Origin: DATNPH01 sp036703315
GTDB lineage: Bacteria; Cyanobacteriota; Cyanobacteriia; Cyanobacteriales; Coleofasciculaceae
Length of the DNA: 64,000 nucleotides
Direction of reading: 5' to 3'
NCBI GenBank assembly: GCA_036703315.1
Contig: DATNPH010000120.1
Coordinates: forward strand, 13,713-77,712
The position numbers were made by a program, and so were the translations under genes. Of this stretch, positions 35,725 to 42,919 are shown piece after piece. The stretch's first letter is position 1. Every line of letters begins with the position of its first letter. Below the pieces are notes generated by a model. The model worked only from the letters and a program-made list of their open reading frames with translations, was not told where the DNA came from and made no database searches.

Positions 35725-36267
35725 ATGCCTCATGCATTAGACACCATATTCTCATTTCACCAAAAAGCGATCGACCCTTTCGAGCGATCGCTCTCCATTC
35801 AACCTATCCATAAATACCCCATGAGGAAACCCAAAGCAAGCGAGGCACATCGTGTCGCGCAACAAATTGCTGCCATTCGCGCAGCACTTCATAAACATGG
35901 CTATCAAATCCGAAAACGCCCCAAACAAGCAGCCTGGACGATAACCCCTCTTAATCCCCCAAAAACAACTCCTCCCTTAGCAAGAGGGTCAGGAAGAAAA
36001 CTAACTCCCCCCTCAGCAACCCGAACTCAGGAAAAATTAACTCCCCCCTTAGCAACCCGGACTGAGGAAAAATTAACTCCCCCCTTAGCAAGGGGGGCAG
36101 GGGGGGTAATGCAGGAAACAACCGGAACTCATACAACCCAGCCCTACCTCCTCACCTATCAACCCGCCCCCATCAGCGCCTGGGTACTTAACCCCCAAAC
36201 CAACAACCCAGACTGCCAAACGATTCAAACCATCATTCAAAAAGCAATTACCAGGAGTGCATCGTGA
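35725..36267 (+). CDS. Unknown protein with four 12-residue repeats
   Basis: Up to 180 residues; not recognised. A more convincing start may be ATG 35821 (MRKPKASEAHRVAQQIAAIR), because the first 32 codons contain two HIP1-type sites and show no family character. The conserved-looking N-terminal part AQQIAAIRAALHKHGYQI is helical and basic. The middle consists of four 36-bp tandem units (35967-36110) encoding KLTPPLATRTEE-like repeats. They derive from a palindromic cyanobacterial repeat (CCCCCCTTAGCAAGGGGGG). The C-terminus (PAPISAWVLNPQTNNPDCQT) looks globular. The stop codon overlaps the next gene's GTG (GTGA), so the two are coupled. Confidence 0.6.
   Translation: MPHALDTIFSFHQKAIDPFERSLSIQPIHKYPMRKPKASEAHRVAQQIAAIRAALHKHGYQIRKRPKQAAWTITPLNPPKTTPPLARGSGRKLTPPSATRTQEKLTPPLATRTEEKLTPPLARGAGGVMQETTGTHTTQPYLLTYQPAPISAWVLNPQTNNPDCQTIQTIIQKAITRSAS
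35967..36110. repeat. Four tandem 36-bp units inside the unknown gene
   Basis: Units start at 35967, 36003, 36039 and 36075 with AACTCC(C/T)CCC; units 2 and 3 are nearly identical. The last unit retains the complete palindrome CCCCCCTTAGCAAGGGGGG, which points to its origin as a dispersed palindromic repeat. There are no spacers, so this is not a CRISPR array. Confidence 0.8.
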
Positions 36268-36494
36268 CCTACAAATATAAGCTCTATCCGTGGTGCATCA
36301 TTCGCCAACTCCCAAACATGCAGAATCGCATTGTCTGCCGCCTTCGCAGCCGTAGTGATGCAGAAGGACATCTGCAAGTCCTGCAACGACTAATGCCAAC
36401 TTTGCACTTCACAATCATTTTCGACCTAACACCCGAAGACGACGACCCACCGACTCAGCAAAAACATCCTCAATTCAACCCAGACACAGAATAA
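36264..36494 (+). CDS. Unknown 76-residue protein
   Basis: Starts at GTG 36264, overlapping the previous stop by 4 bp. Sequence MTYKYKLYPWCIIRQLPNMQ, then CRLRSRSDAEGHLQVLQRLMP and FTIIFDLTPEDDDPP. The compact alpha/beta-looking body and acidic tail suggest a real small protein. I do not recognise the family. It is co-directional and coupled with the gene upstream, and 25 bp before the next. Confidence 0.6.
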   Translation: MTYKYKLYPWCIIRQLPNMQNRIVCRLRSRSDAEGHLQVLQRLMPTLHFTIIFDLTPEDDDPPTQQKHPQFNPDTE

Positions 36495-36519
36495 TTCAAA
36501 CTTTAAACCCTAAAATCAA

Positions 36520-36954
36520 ATGACAAATTTATTTCGCCGCATCAACCCGGCTCAAAAGTTCCGGATCAGCAAATATCAAATCGCTAAATTACTCCAAATT
36601 CCCCAATCACTAATTGTAAAAATCGAATCCTGGCTCTACGTTGTATTTGTCCATCGCAAAGATAAAGGAGGACAATTCATCAGCTATCGCCAACTAGAAC
36701 AGTGGAAAAATGCTCTTGCCTGCCACTTGCAAAAATGCTCCACCTGGGAACAGCTAGAACACTTCTGGAACGCCATCAAATTTGACCACACCAAGCACAC
36801 AAACCAATATGTCGCGTCTGTCCTGCCCTTTCTGGAAAAAATCTGGTTGAACTCTCAAGAAGCTATCGCAAAAGTGCCGCAAAATACAGACGTTCAGTCA
36901 ATCTACTGCACCTTCCTCATTACTGATACTGAGCGATCGCCTCTCGCACTTTGA
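36520..36954 (+). CDS. Unknown protein, 3' end replaced by duplicated DNA
   Basis: 144 residues. The N-terminal part (FRISKYQIAKLLQIPQSLIVKIESW) looks like a helix-turn-helix-type segment. The middle FVHRKDKGGQFISYRQLEQWKNAL...LEHFWNAIKFDHTK is shared with the truncated copy at 51625-51897, so this is a real family. Its function is unknown. The last seven residues (ERSPLAL) and the stop codon are supplied by the duplicated 276-bp fragment that begins at 36932, so the natural C-terminus has been lost. It is the last gene of a three-gene cassette. Confidence 0.7.
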   Translation: MTNLFRRINPAQKFRISKYQIAKLLQIPQSLIVKIESWLYVVFVHRKDKGGQFISYRQLEQWKNALACHLQKCSTWEQLEHFWNAIKFDHTKHTNQYVASVLPFLEKIWLNSQEAIAKVPQNTDVQSIYCTFLITDTERSPLAL

Positions 36955-37207
36955 CCGAGGTACGCTTGTTTCTCTGTTGTCACAACGTGAGGATATCTCG
37001 GAAGAGGAAGCCAACCGGATTGTCGATAATATTGAGTCTGTCCGCCATCAGTTTGTCGAACAAGCCCAAGCGGTTCAGCGCCAAATGCAATCTGTGATCG
37101 ACGGCGTTTTTAGTAAAATTCGGAACTACCTCAACTCGCTTGACCGTCCTGAACTCAATTATGAGGGGATTAAGTGAGACTTCCGCAAAGTGTTTGACGA
37201 TCCAGAA
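36932..37207 (+). pseudogene. 276-bp duplicated fragment of the repeat-protein gene
   Basis: Ungapped copy of 29979-30254 (end of repeat 7 and start of repeat 8 of the 1049-residue protein), with scattered substitutions, many at third codon positions. The left junction lies next to a HIP1 octamer (GCGATCGC, 36933-36940). One substitution creates TGA at 37175-37177. It has no start of its own and is a dead fragment. Confidence 0.9.
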
Positions 37208-37280
37208 TTGCTATTCAATTCACAAATTATTCACACTTCCTCAGTACTCTTTTATTTGTAAGCTTTTGGACTACTGACGC

Positions 37281-37315
37281 CCCTCTCACTTGGAAGATGT
37301 GAGAGGGATTTTTTT
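37281..37315. terminator. Terminator hairpin
   Basis: CCCTCTCAC / GTGAGAGGG with a 9-base loop followed by ATTTTTTT. A strong intrinsic terminator on the plus strand, closing the island cassette. Confidence 0.8.
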
Positions 37316-37440
37316 ATTTCCTGCTTTTTGTTAAAAAGGCGACCGAGCTATTGTAAAAAGCAGCGCTTTGTGATTCGCCATCCATTCACAAATTTTTCAC
37401 ATGTTCTGCCTACAGTTGTATTTGCTTTGACCTAAGTTCA

Positions 37441-37474
37441 TGCCCTCCATCAGGCTTGGGAGGGCATTCTTTTG
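37441..37474. terminator. Second hairpin before livF
   Basis: TGCCCTCC / GGAGGGCA with a 9-10-base loop followed by TTCTTTT. It lies 60 bp beyond the livF stop on the opposite strand and could act in either direction. Confidence 0.55.
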
Positions 37475-37527
37475 AACCTGGCAATGGCTTACAAGGCGAC
37501 TCATTTTTATCGGATTTTTCCGTAAGT

Positions 37528-38241
37528 TTAACCGAGATACGCTTTTCTTACACGCTCATCATTGAGGAGTTCTGAAGCAAGACCGGTGAGGGTAAGTCGT
37601 CCAGCCTCTAGAACATAGCCTCGATCAGCAATTTGTAAAGCCAGGTTTGCATTTTGTTCCACCAATAAGATTGTGACTCCCTCTGCGTGCAGTTGGCGAA
37701 TTACTGAGAAGATTTCACGGACAATTTGGGGAGCCAAACCTAGACTGGGTTCATCGAGTAATAAGAGTTTTGGTCGGCTCATCACGGCACGAGCGATCGC
37801 TAACATTTGTTGTTCACCACCACTGAGGGTACCAGCTAGCTGCTGGCGACGTTCTTGCAAACGAGGGAAGATAAGAAACTGACGTTCAATATCGGATTTA
37901 ATTCCTAAGCGGTCAGAGCGAGTGTAAGCCCCCAACTCCAAATTCGTCAAAATCGTTTGCCGCGCTAGTACTCTGCGACCTTCAGGGCTTTGGGCAATAC
38001 CAAGATTGACGACTTGGTCGGCGCGATACCGGGTGATGTCTTGCCCTTTGTAGAAAATCTGACCTTTGGCAGGATTGATTAAGCGAGAAATGGTTTTCAG
38101 TGTAGTGCTTTTCCCTGCTCCATTGGCACCAATTAGTGTTACTATTTCTCCCTCGTTAACCACGAGATTCACATCTTGGAGAGCCTGAATAGCACCATAA
38201 TTAACGTATAGGCTCTTGACCTCAAGCAGGGATTTGGTCAT
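37528..38241 (-). CDS. livF: Branched-chain/neutral amino-acid ABC transporter ATPase LivF
   Basis: 237 residues. Walker A GANGAGKSTT, signature LSGGEQQMLAIARAV and Walker B LLLLDEPSLGLAP are intact. The short LivF type (no extra C-terminal domain) fits the last gene of the HAAT-family operon. It follows livG after a 191-bp gap that contains a MITE-like element. In cyanobacteria the equivalent systems (Nat-I, natABCDE) take up neutral and hydrophobic amino acids. Confidence 0.95.
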   Translation of the reverse strand: MTKSLLEVKSLYVNYGAIQALQDVNLVVNEGEIVTLIGANGAGKSTTLKTISRLINPAKGQIFYKGQDITRYRADQVVNLGIAQSPEGRRVLARQTILTNLELGAYTRSDRLGIKSDIERQFLIFPRLQERRQQLAGTLSGGEQQMLAIARAVMSRPKLLLLDEPSLGLAPQIVREIFSVIRQLHAEGVTILLVEQNANLALQIADRGYVLEAGRLTLTGLASELLNDERVRKAYLG

Positions 38242-38288
38242 TTTTTAGGTATTAGTTGTTCGTTTAATTGGCTACAGATGAGAGCGTG

Positions 38289-38415
38289 TAAGTAGGTAGA
38301 CAAGATTAAACGTAAGGTGGGCATTGCCCACGATTCTCTCTAAGAGGACTACAAGATTGGAGTAGGCAATGCCCACGCTACAAGTTTGTTGTGTTTATTT
38401 ATGTCCATCTACTTA
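38289..38415. mobile_element. MITE-like element between livG and livF
   Basis: 127 bp bounded by imperfect 23-bp inverted ends (TAAGTAGGTAGACAAGATTA on the left; its counterpart on the right reads inward from ...ATGTCCATCTACTTA). Internal inverted segments are GTGGGCATTGCCCAC (38318-38332) and GGCAATGCCCAC. The ends start with TA, compatible with a Tc1/IS630-like target, but no flanking duplication can be proven. Confidence 0.65.
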
Positions 38416-38432
38416 GAATACCAACATGGTGT

Positions 38433-39242
38433 CTAACCCGTAACTACTCCCTCATCTCCCAAATAGGCTTCAATAACGGCTGGGTTGTTTTTGACTTGTT
38501 CCGGTTCACCTAAAGCAATCAACTGCCCAAAATCTAAGACGGCAATGCGATCGCATAAACCCATTACTAGCGGTACATGATGCTCAATCAGTAGCACTGT
38601 CAAGTTAAAGGAGTCGCGGACTTGTCGAATTAACTCACTCAAGGCACCTTTTTCATTGGGGTTCATCCCCGCCGCCGGTTCGTCTAACAGCAAAATGCTC
38701 GGTTCTAAAGCTAAGGCACGGGCAATTTCTAACCGTCTTTGGTCGCCGTAAGCAAAATTGCGAGCTTTTTCCTCTGCTCTCTGGGCAAGTCCCACTAATT
38801 CCAATAATTCGATAGATTTAGAGAAGGTTCGCTGTTCTTCGCTAGCAGATTGAGGCAATCCCAACACGCCTTTAAGCACGCCTGTTTTACTATGGATGTG
38901 CTGAGCGATCGCTACATTTTCCAACGCCGATAAATTCCCAAATAGGCGAAGATTTTGAAAAGTACGGGCAATGCCCTTAGCGGCGATTTTGTGGGGACGC
39001 AGTTTGGTAATCTCTTCCCCTTGGTAAATCAGCTGACCTCCCGAAGGTGGAATTAAGCCCGTGATTAGGTTAAATAGTGTAGTTTTCCCAGCCCCATTTG
39101 GTCCGATCAGACCAAATATTTCGTGTTTTCGCACGGTAAAAGAGACTTTATTCACCGCCACAAGACCACCAAACCGACGAGTTATCTCTCTCGCCTCTAG
39201 AACAGGATTTAAACCTTTTCCTACCTGCTGATGGTCGGTCAT
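38433..39242 (-). CDS. livG: Branched-chain/neutral amino-acid ABC transporter ATPase LivG
   Basis: 269 residues. Walker A GPNGAGKTTLFN, a signature region (FAYGDQRRLEIARALA, the degenerate LivG form), Walker B ILLLDEPAAGMNPNE and the H-loop LIEHHVPLVMG are typical of LivG. The start ATG overlaps the livM stop by 4 bp, so the two are coupled. It partners with LivF at the cytoplasmic face of the permease. Confidence 0.95.
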   Translation of the reverse strand: MTDHQQVGKGLNPVLEAREITRRFGGLVAVNKVSFTVRKHEIFGLIGPNGAGKTTLFNLITGLIPPSGGQLIYQGEEITKLRPHKIAAKGIARTFQNLRLFGNLSALENVAIAQHIHSKTGVLKGVLGLPQSASEEQRTFSKSIELLELVGLAQRAEEKARNFAYGDQRRLEIARALALEPSILLLDEPAAGMNPNEKGALSELIRQVRDSFNLTVLLIEHHVPLVMGLCDRIAVLDFGQLIALGEPEQVKNNPAVIEAYLGDEGVVTG

Positions 39243-40174
39243 TGTCTTTGCTTTTTGAGTGGCTTCAATCGCTTCAACAAGTCTGGAGTAATAATTCCTT
39301 GAGGGTAGAACACGCTACCAATTACAATCAGCAGTCCAAAAATAATCAAACGACCATCACGCAGAAATTGGGCAAGCCAAGTGGGTAAGCCACTGGTGTC
39401 TGCGATCGCCCTGAGAGCTTCTGGCAAAGCTGTTAGTACCATGCCTCCCAAAACGGGTCCGACGAATGTCCTAGAGCCACCGATCAGCACAAAGGCTAGG
39501 TAAATTATACTCGCATCAAAAGTTCCTTGACGAGCGTTCCAGGTATTTAAAAAATGGGCACTTACAGCCCCAACCAGTCCGGCTAAAATCGCCCCGAGAG
39601 TAAAAGACAATACTTTATAATGAGTCGGGTTAATGCCCATAGCATCAGCAGCTAGTTCATCTTCTCGGATAGCGCTGAAGGCCCGACCCACTCGGATCGG
39701 TTCCAGACGATAGAGAAAGAACATGCTCAAAATCAGCAAAGGTGCAGCAATCCACAGATACTCGATTTGCGATTGAAACGGTTGAGGAATGCCAAAAATC
39801 CCCACGGCACCGCCTGTAATGTCCAGGTTTAACGCCAAAACTCTCAGAATTTCCACAAAGGCAATTGTGGCAATTGCTAAATAAATCCCCCGTAAGCGGA
39901 GAACTGGAATTCCCAGTGCGATCGCGAGTACTCCCGAAACTAATGCAGCTAACAGCATTTCTAGCAATAAAAACGGGATGGGGAAGAGAGTCCCTGTGAA
40001 CTGAAATACCTGCGTTGAGAGAATGGCTGCAATATAACCCCCCAAAGCATAGAATCCCGGAGTAGCTAGAGACAGTTGACCTGCCATCAGTGGTAAGTAT
40101 ACTGAAAGCCCTAAAATAGCTCCGAAAATCATCGAGACGATTAAGAAGCCATAGTTGTTAATAAAATCTGACAT
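39239..40174 (-). CDS. livM: Branched-chain/neutral amino-acid permease LivM
   Basis: 311 residues, about nine predicted membrane helices. Family landmarks: LPLMAGQLSLATPGFYALGGYIAA near the N-terminus, LRGIYLAIATIAFVEILR, and the cytoplasmic EAA-like loop GRAFSAIREDELAADAMGIN. It pairs with LivH to form the channel. It lies in the operon livH-livM-livG. Confidence 0.93.
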   Translation of the reverse strand: MSDFINNYGFLIVSMIFGAILGLSVYLPLMAGQLSLATPGFYALGGYIAAILSTQVFQFTGTLFPIPFLLLEMLLAALVSGVLAIALGIPVLRLRGIYLAIATIAFVEILRVLALNLDITGGAVGIFGIPQPFQSQIEYLWIAAPLLILSMFFLYRLEPIRVGRAFSAIREDELAADAMGINPTHYKVLSFTLGAILAGLVGAVSAHFLNTWNARQGTFDASIIYLAFVLIGGSRTFVGPVLGGMVLTALPEALRAIADTSGLPTWLAQFLRDGRLIIFGLLIVIGSVFYPQGIITPDLLKRLKPLKKQRQ

Positions 40175-40272
40175 TTATATTAGTTTTATAGTTTTAGTTG
40201 TCTATATTAGTTTTAGTTGTCTTTCTCTAATAACCAAGGAAGCATATCACTTCTAGGAATCTAGACCAATGA
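40175..40272. repeat. Direct repeat in the livH-livM gap
   Basis: A 98-bp gap with two copies of a T-rich unit (ATTAGTTTTAGTTGTC-like, about 40177-40216). No separate promoter is evident. Confidence 0.4.
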
Positions 40273-41223
40273 CTAAACCTTTGTGACACGCGATCGCCCC
40301 AGTAATCCTTGGGGTCTAACCAGCAGCATGATAAATAATAGGGCAAATGCGATCGCCTCCTTATAACCCGAATAGTCCGAAGGAACAAATGCCTCTGCCA
40401 AGCCGATCACTAATCCCCCCAGTACCGCACCCGGAATATTACCTAACCCTCCCAACACAATCACTCCTAAACCTTTAAGTCCGAAAGAAATACCAAAATA
40501 AGGCCCAGCAATACTCACACTAGAGCCGACTAACGTTCCGGCTAAACCTCCGAGAAAACCACTCAAAAAGAACGTCAGTACAATAAAGCGTTCAGTATTA
40601 ATTCCTAGCAGACTCGCTGTTGTAGCATCCTCAGCCACAGCTTGCAAAGCCTTACCTATTTTTGTGTAATTAATTAAATAAGTCAGAATGACTAAAATAA
40701 TTGCAGATACCCCAAAGATTACGCCTTGAACTGTACGTACCATAACGGGTTTTTCTGCAGTTCCAAAATTCATGGCTTCTGGCAAGTTGCCATAAACATT
40801 AGCTGGGAATGTATAGATTTCTGCACCAACTAGATACTGAATTAAATTAACAATTACGACAGCAGCACCCAGACTAGAAACCAATGTTAGCAGTGGATCG
40901 GCACCTCTAGCGCGTAACGGTTTAAATGCCAAACGTTCTACCACTACACCAGCCATGCCAGCTAAAATGCTTCCGATGAATAAGGCGATCGCAAAGGGCA
41001 ACTGTATCGGTAAAGACGCATTAGCCAACAGCCCATTAAAGCCAAAAACCCCTCCCGCTAAGCTATACGTAAAGTAAGCTCCCAGCGTAAAAATCGCCCC
41101 ATGAGCAAAATTGATAATTCCTAGAATGGAGAAAACTAACGTATAACCTAAAGCAAAAATGGCGTAAACACTGCCGATAGATAAACCATTTAGAAATTGC
41201 TGTAAAAATAGAGTAAAGTCCAT
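40273..41223 (-). CDS. livH: Branched-chain/neutral amino-acid permease LivH
   Basis: 316 residues with about eight membrane helices. The N-terminal LNGLSIGSVYAIFALGYTLV and FAHGAIFTLGAYF are characteristic of LivH, and the cytoplasmic loop KIGKALQAVAEDATTASLLGIN carries the ATPase contact. Upstream lies a 200-bp gap with heptamer repeats and a strong hairpin after the binding-protein gene, so expression relative to that gene is probably reduced. Confidence 0.94.
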   Translation of the reverse strand: MDFTLFLQQFLNGLSIGSVYAIFALGYTLVFSILGIINFAHGAIFTLGAYFTYSLAGGVFGFNGLLANASLPIQLPFAIALFIGSILAGMAGVVVERLAFKPLRARGADPLLTLVSSLGAAVVIVNLIQYLVGAEIYTFPANVYGNLPEAMNFGTAEKPVMVRTVQGVIFGVSAIILVILTYLINYTKIGKALQAVAEDATTASLLGINTERFIVLTFFLSGFLGGLAGTLVGSSVSIAGPYFGISFGLKGLGVIVLGGLGNIPGAVLGGLVIGLAEAFVPSDYSGYKEAIAFALLFIMLLVRPQGLLGRSRVTKV

Positions 41224-41383
41224 AGTTATTAGTCATTAGTCATTAGTTACAGTATTTACCTCAGCGTAAGTATCGATTATCTTTTGGCGAAACTCCAGCG
41301 AGTAGGCTTGCATCCTTATTCATATAAAATTGAATATCAAAATCATACCATTCGTATCTCATTAGCCTGAAAAAGGCTGTATT

Positions 41384-41423
41384 AGTCATTAGTGATTAGT
41401 CTAGTGACTAATCACTAATGACT
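41384..41423. terminator. 18-bp perfect hairpin between the binding-protein gene and livH
   Basis: Arms AGTCATTAGTGATTAGTC (41384-41401) and its exact complement (41406-41423) with a four-base loop, immediately after the stop codon of the binding-protein gene. They are built from ATTAGTC-type heptamers. Without a T run it is more likely an mRNA 3'-end stabiliser or partial attenuator than a full terminator. Confidence 0.75.
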
Positions 41424-41425
41424 AG

Positions 41426-42646
41426 TTACTTCAAAAATGCAAACTTCCCATTTTTCCCATCTGTCTCCATCTTGATCTGAGCTACGTAAAACTGATTTTG
41501 TTTCACTTCGCCCTCTGGATCAAAAGCAATTTCACCGAGAGGTGTATCATATTTCCCCGCTAAAATTTGCTTGTTCAGCTGTGTGCGTAACTGTTCTAGA
41601 GACAAGGTATTGAGTTTAGTTTTAGTATCTAAAGCTTTCAGCGCATCTACAAATACCTGTACTCCAGTGAAAGCTTGAGCACTAAATTGCGGTGGTTCTT
41701 TCTTGTTTTGTGCTTTATAAGCATCCCGGAAAGTCTTGTTAATCTCACTGGGTAATTCAGGACTATAGGCTTGAGCAATTAAAACTCCCTCGCAGAAAGT
41801 CTGACACACAGGATAAATATTCGATGTATTCAGACCATTGCCGCCAATAATTAAATTTTTGTATCCTAATTGACGCAATTGTTTAATCAAATTCCCACCA
41901 TCTGCGGCTAGACCGGAGATAATGATCAGATCAGGTTTGAGGTTAATCGCATTAGTTGCCTGGGTTTGGAAATCTGTGTCAGTGGTTTGAAACTTTTGTA
42001 CAGTTACTAAATCAAGATTTTGGTCTTTAACCGTCTTTTGGAAAGTCTCTGTCTCTGATTTACTGAAGGCATCATTCTGAGCAAATAAGACCGCAACTTT
42101 CTTAAGTTTAGGATTGAGCTTGAGTGCTTCTTTCACTGCATTTGGAGCAACAACAGCTACAGGTGCTGACACACGAGAAACATACTCACCAATCTGAGGA
42201 ATTCCTTTGGCGGTATTAGAAGGCCCTAAGACTGGCACTTTAGCGCGATCGGCACTTCGATCAGCGGCAAAAGCTTGCTGTGATAGTGTTGGCCCAACAA
42301 TCCCAACAACTTTATCTCGGTTAATCAAAGTATTAAAGGCATTAATTGCCCCTTGTTCGTCACCTGCTGTATCTTGGAAAACTAGCTTAATGGGTGTGCC
42401 ATTAACTCCACCTTTTTGATTAAAATACTGCTCAGCAATTTTGGCACCAAGGACTTGTTCTTGACCCAATAATGAAACGTTACTGGTTTGTGCGACAGCA
42501 ATGCCTATTGGGATAGCTACTGCTGATGTATTGCCTGGGCTATTATTAGTTGTTGCAGCAGGTTTGTTGTTCTGAGAACAAGCAACAACTAGGACAAAGG
42601 CGATCAATCCCGTAAGTATTGGTGTAAAGATTCTTTTCTTAAACAT
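41426..42646 (-). CDS. Amino-acid ABC transporter substrate-binding lipoprotein
   Basis: 406 residues. A lipoprotein signal (LIAFVLVVACSQN, Cys near residue 23) leads into a type I periplasmic-binding fold of the Leu/Ile/Val-binding (Peripla_BP_6) kind: GIAVAQTSNVSLLGQEQVLG, GIVGPTLSQQAFAADRSADR, VLFAQNDAFSKSETETF, PDLIIISGLAADGGNLIKQLRQLG. It is most similar in layout to the NatB-type proteins for neutral amino acids, but the substrate cannot be read from sequence. It is the first gene of the liv operon; the hairpin after its stop probably keeps its transcript more abundant. Confidence 0.93.
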   Translation of the reverse strand: MFKKRIFTPILTGLIAFVLVVACSQNNKPAATTNNSPGNTSAVAIPIGIAVAQTSNVSLLGQEQVLGAKIAEQYFNQKGGVNGTPIKLVFQDTAGDEQGAINAFNTLINRDKVVGIVGPTLSQQAFAADRSADRAKVPVLGPSNTAKGIPQIGEYVSRVSAPVAVVAPNAVKEALKLNPKLKKVAVLFAQNDAFSKSETETFQKTVKDQNLDLVTVQKFQTTDTDFQTQATNAINLKPDLIIISGLAADGGNLIKQLRQLGYKNLIIGGNGLNTSNIYPVCQTFCEGVLIAQAYSPELPSEINKTFRDAYKAQNKKEPPQFSAQAFTGVQVFVDALKALDTKTKLNTLSLEQLRTQLNKQILAGKYDTPLGEIAFDPEGEVKQNQFYVAQIKMETDGKNGKFAFLK

Positions 42647-42919
42647 CTTCAGTCTTTGATGTGAGCGTATCTCCTAATTATCTATCTAATGGTAGAGGTT
42701 ATTAAAATCTTAAAAAATCTCTATTGAATTTTTTCAAAATCTTTAGAGGCTAGGCAAGTGAAGACAAAAATATTTTATTATACCGTGTTTTCCTTTTTTG
42801 TGATTTTTTTTAACTTAAAATAATGTTTTGAGATCGCAATCATGAAACTGCATAAGTGCAAAATTGTGAGATATAGATTTGCAGTGGATGATTGCTGAAT
42901 ACTGAACCCGTTGATAGCC
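42647..42919. promoter_or_regulatory. Divergent promoter region, binding protein / CHAT gene
   Basis: 273 bp, AT-rich. It must hold the promoters of the minus-strand amino-acid transporter and the plus-strand CHAT gene. No NtcA-type GTA-N8-TAC palindrome was found by eye. Confidence 0.4.

Noticed and set aside
35967..36110. Four 36-bp units that might suggest a CRISPR array
   Set aside because: The units are directly adjacent without spacers and are translated as part of a protein.
36977..37177. 66-codon open frame as a small gene
   Set aside because: It is part of the 276-bp duplicated fragment, lacks a start signal and ends at a new TGA.
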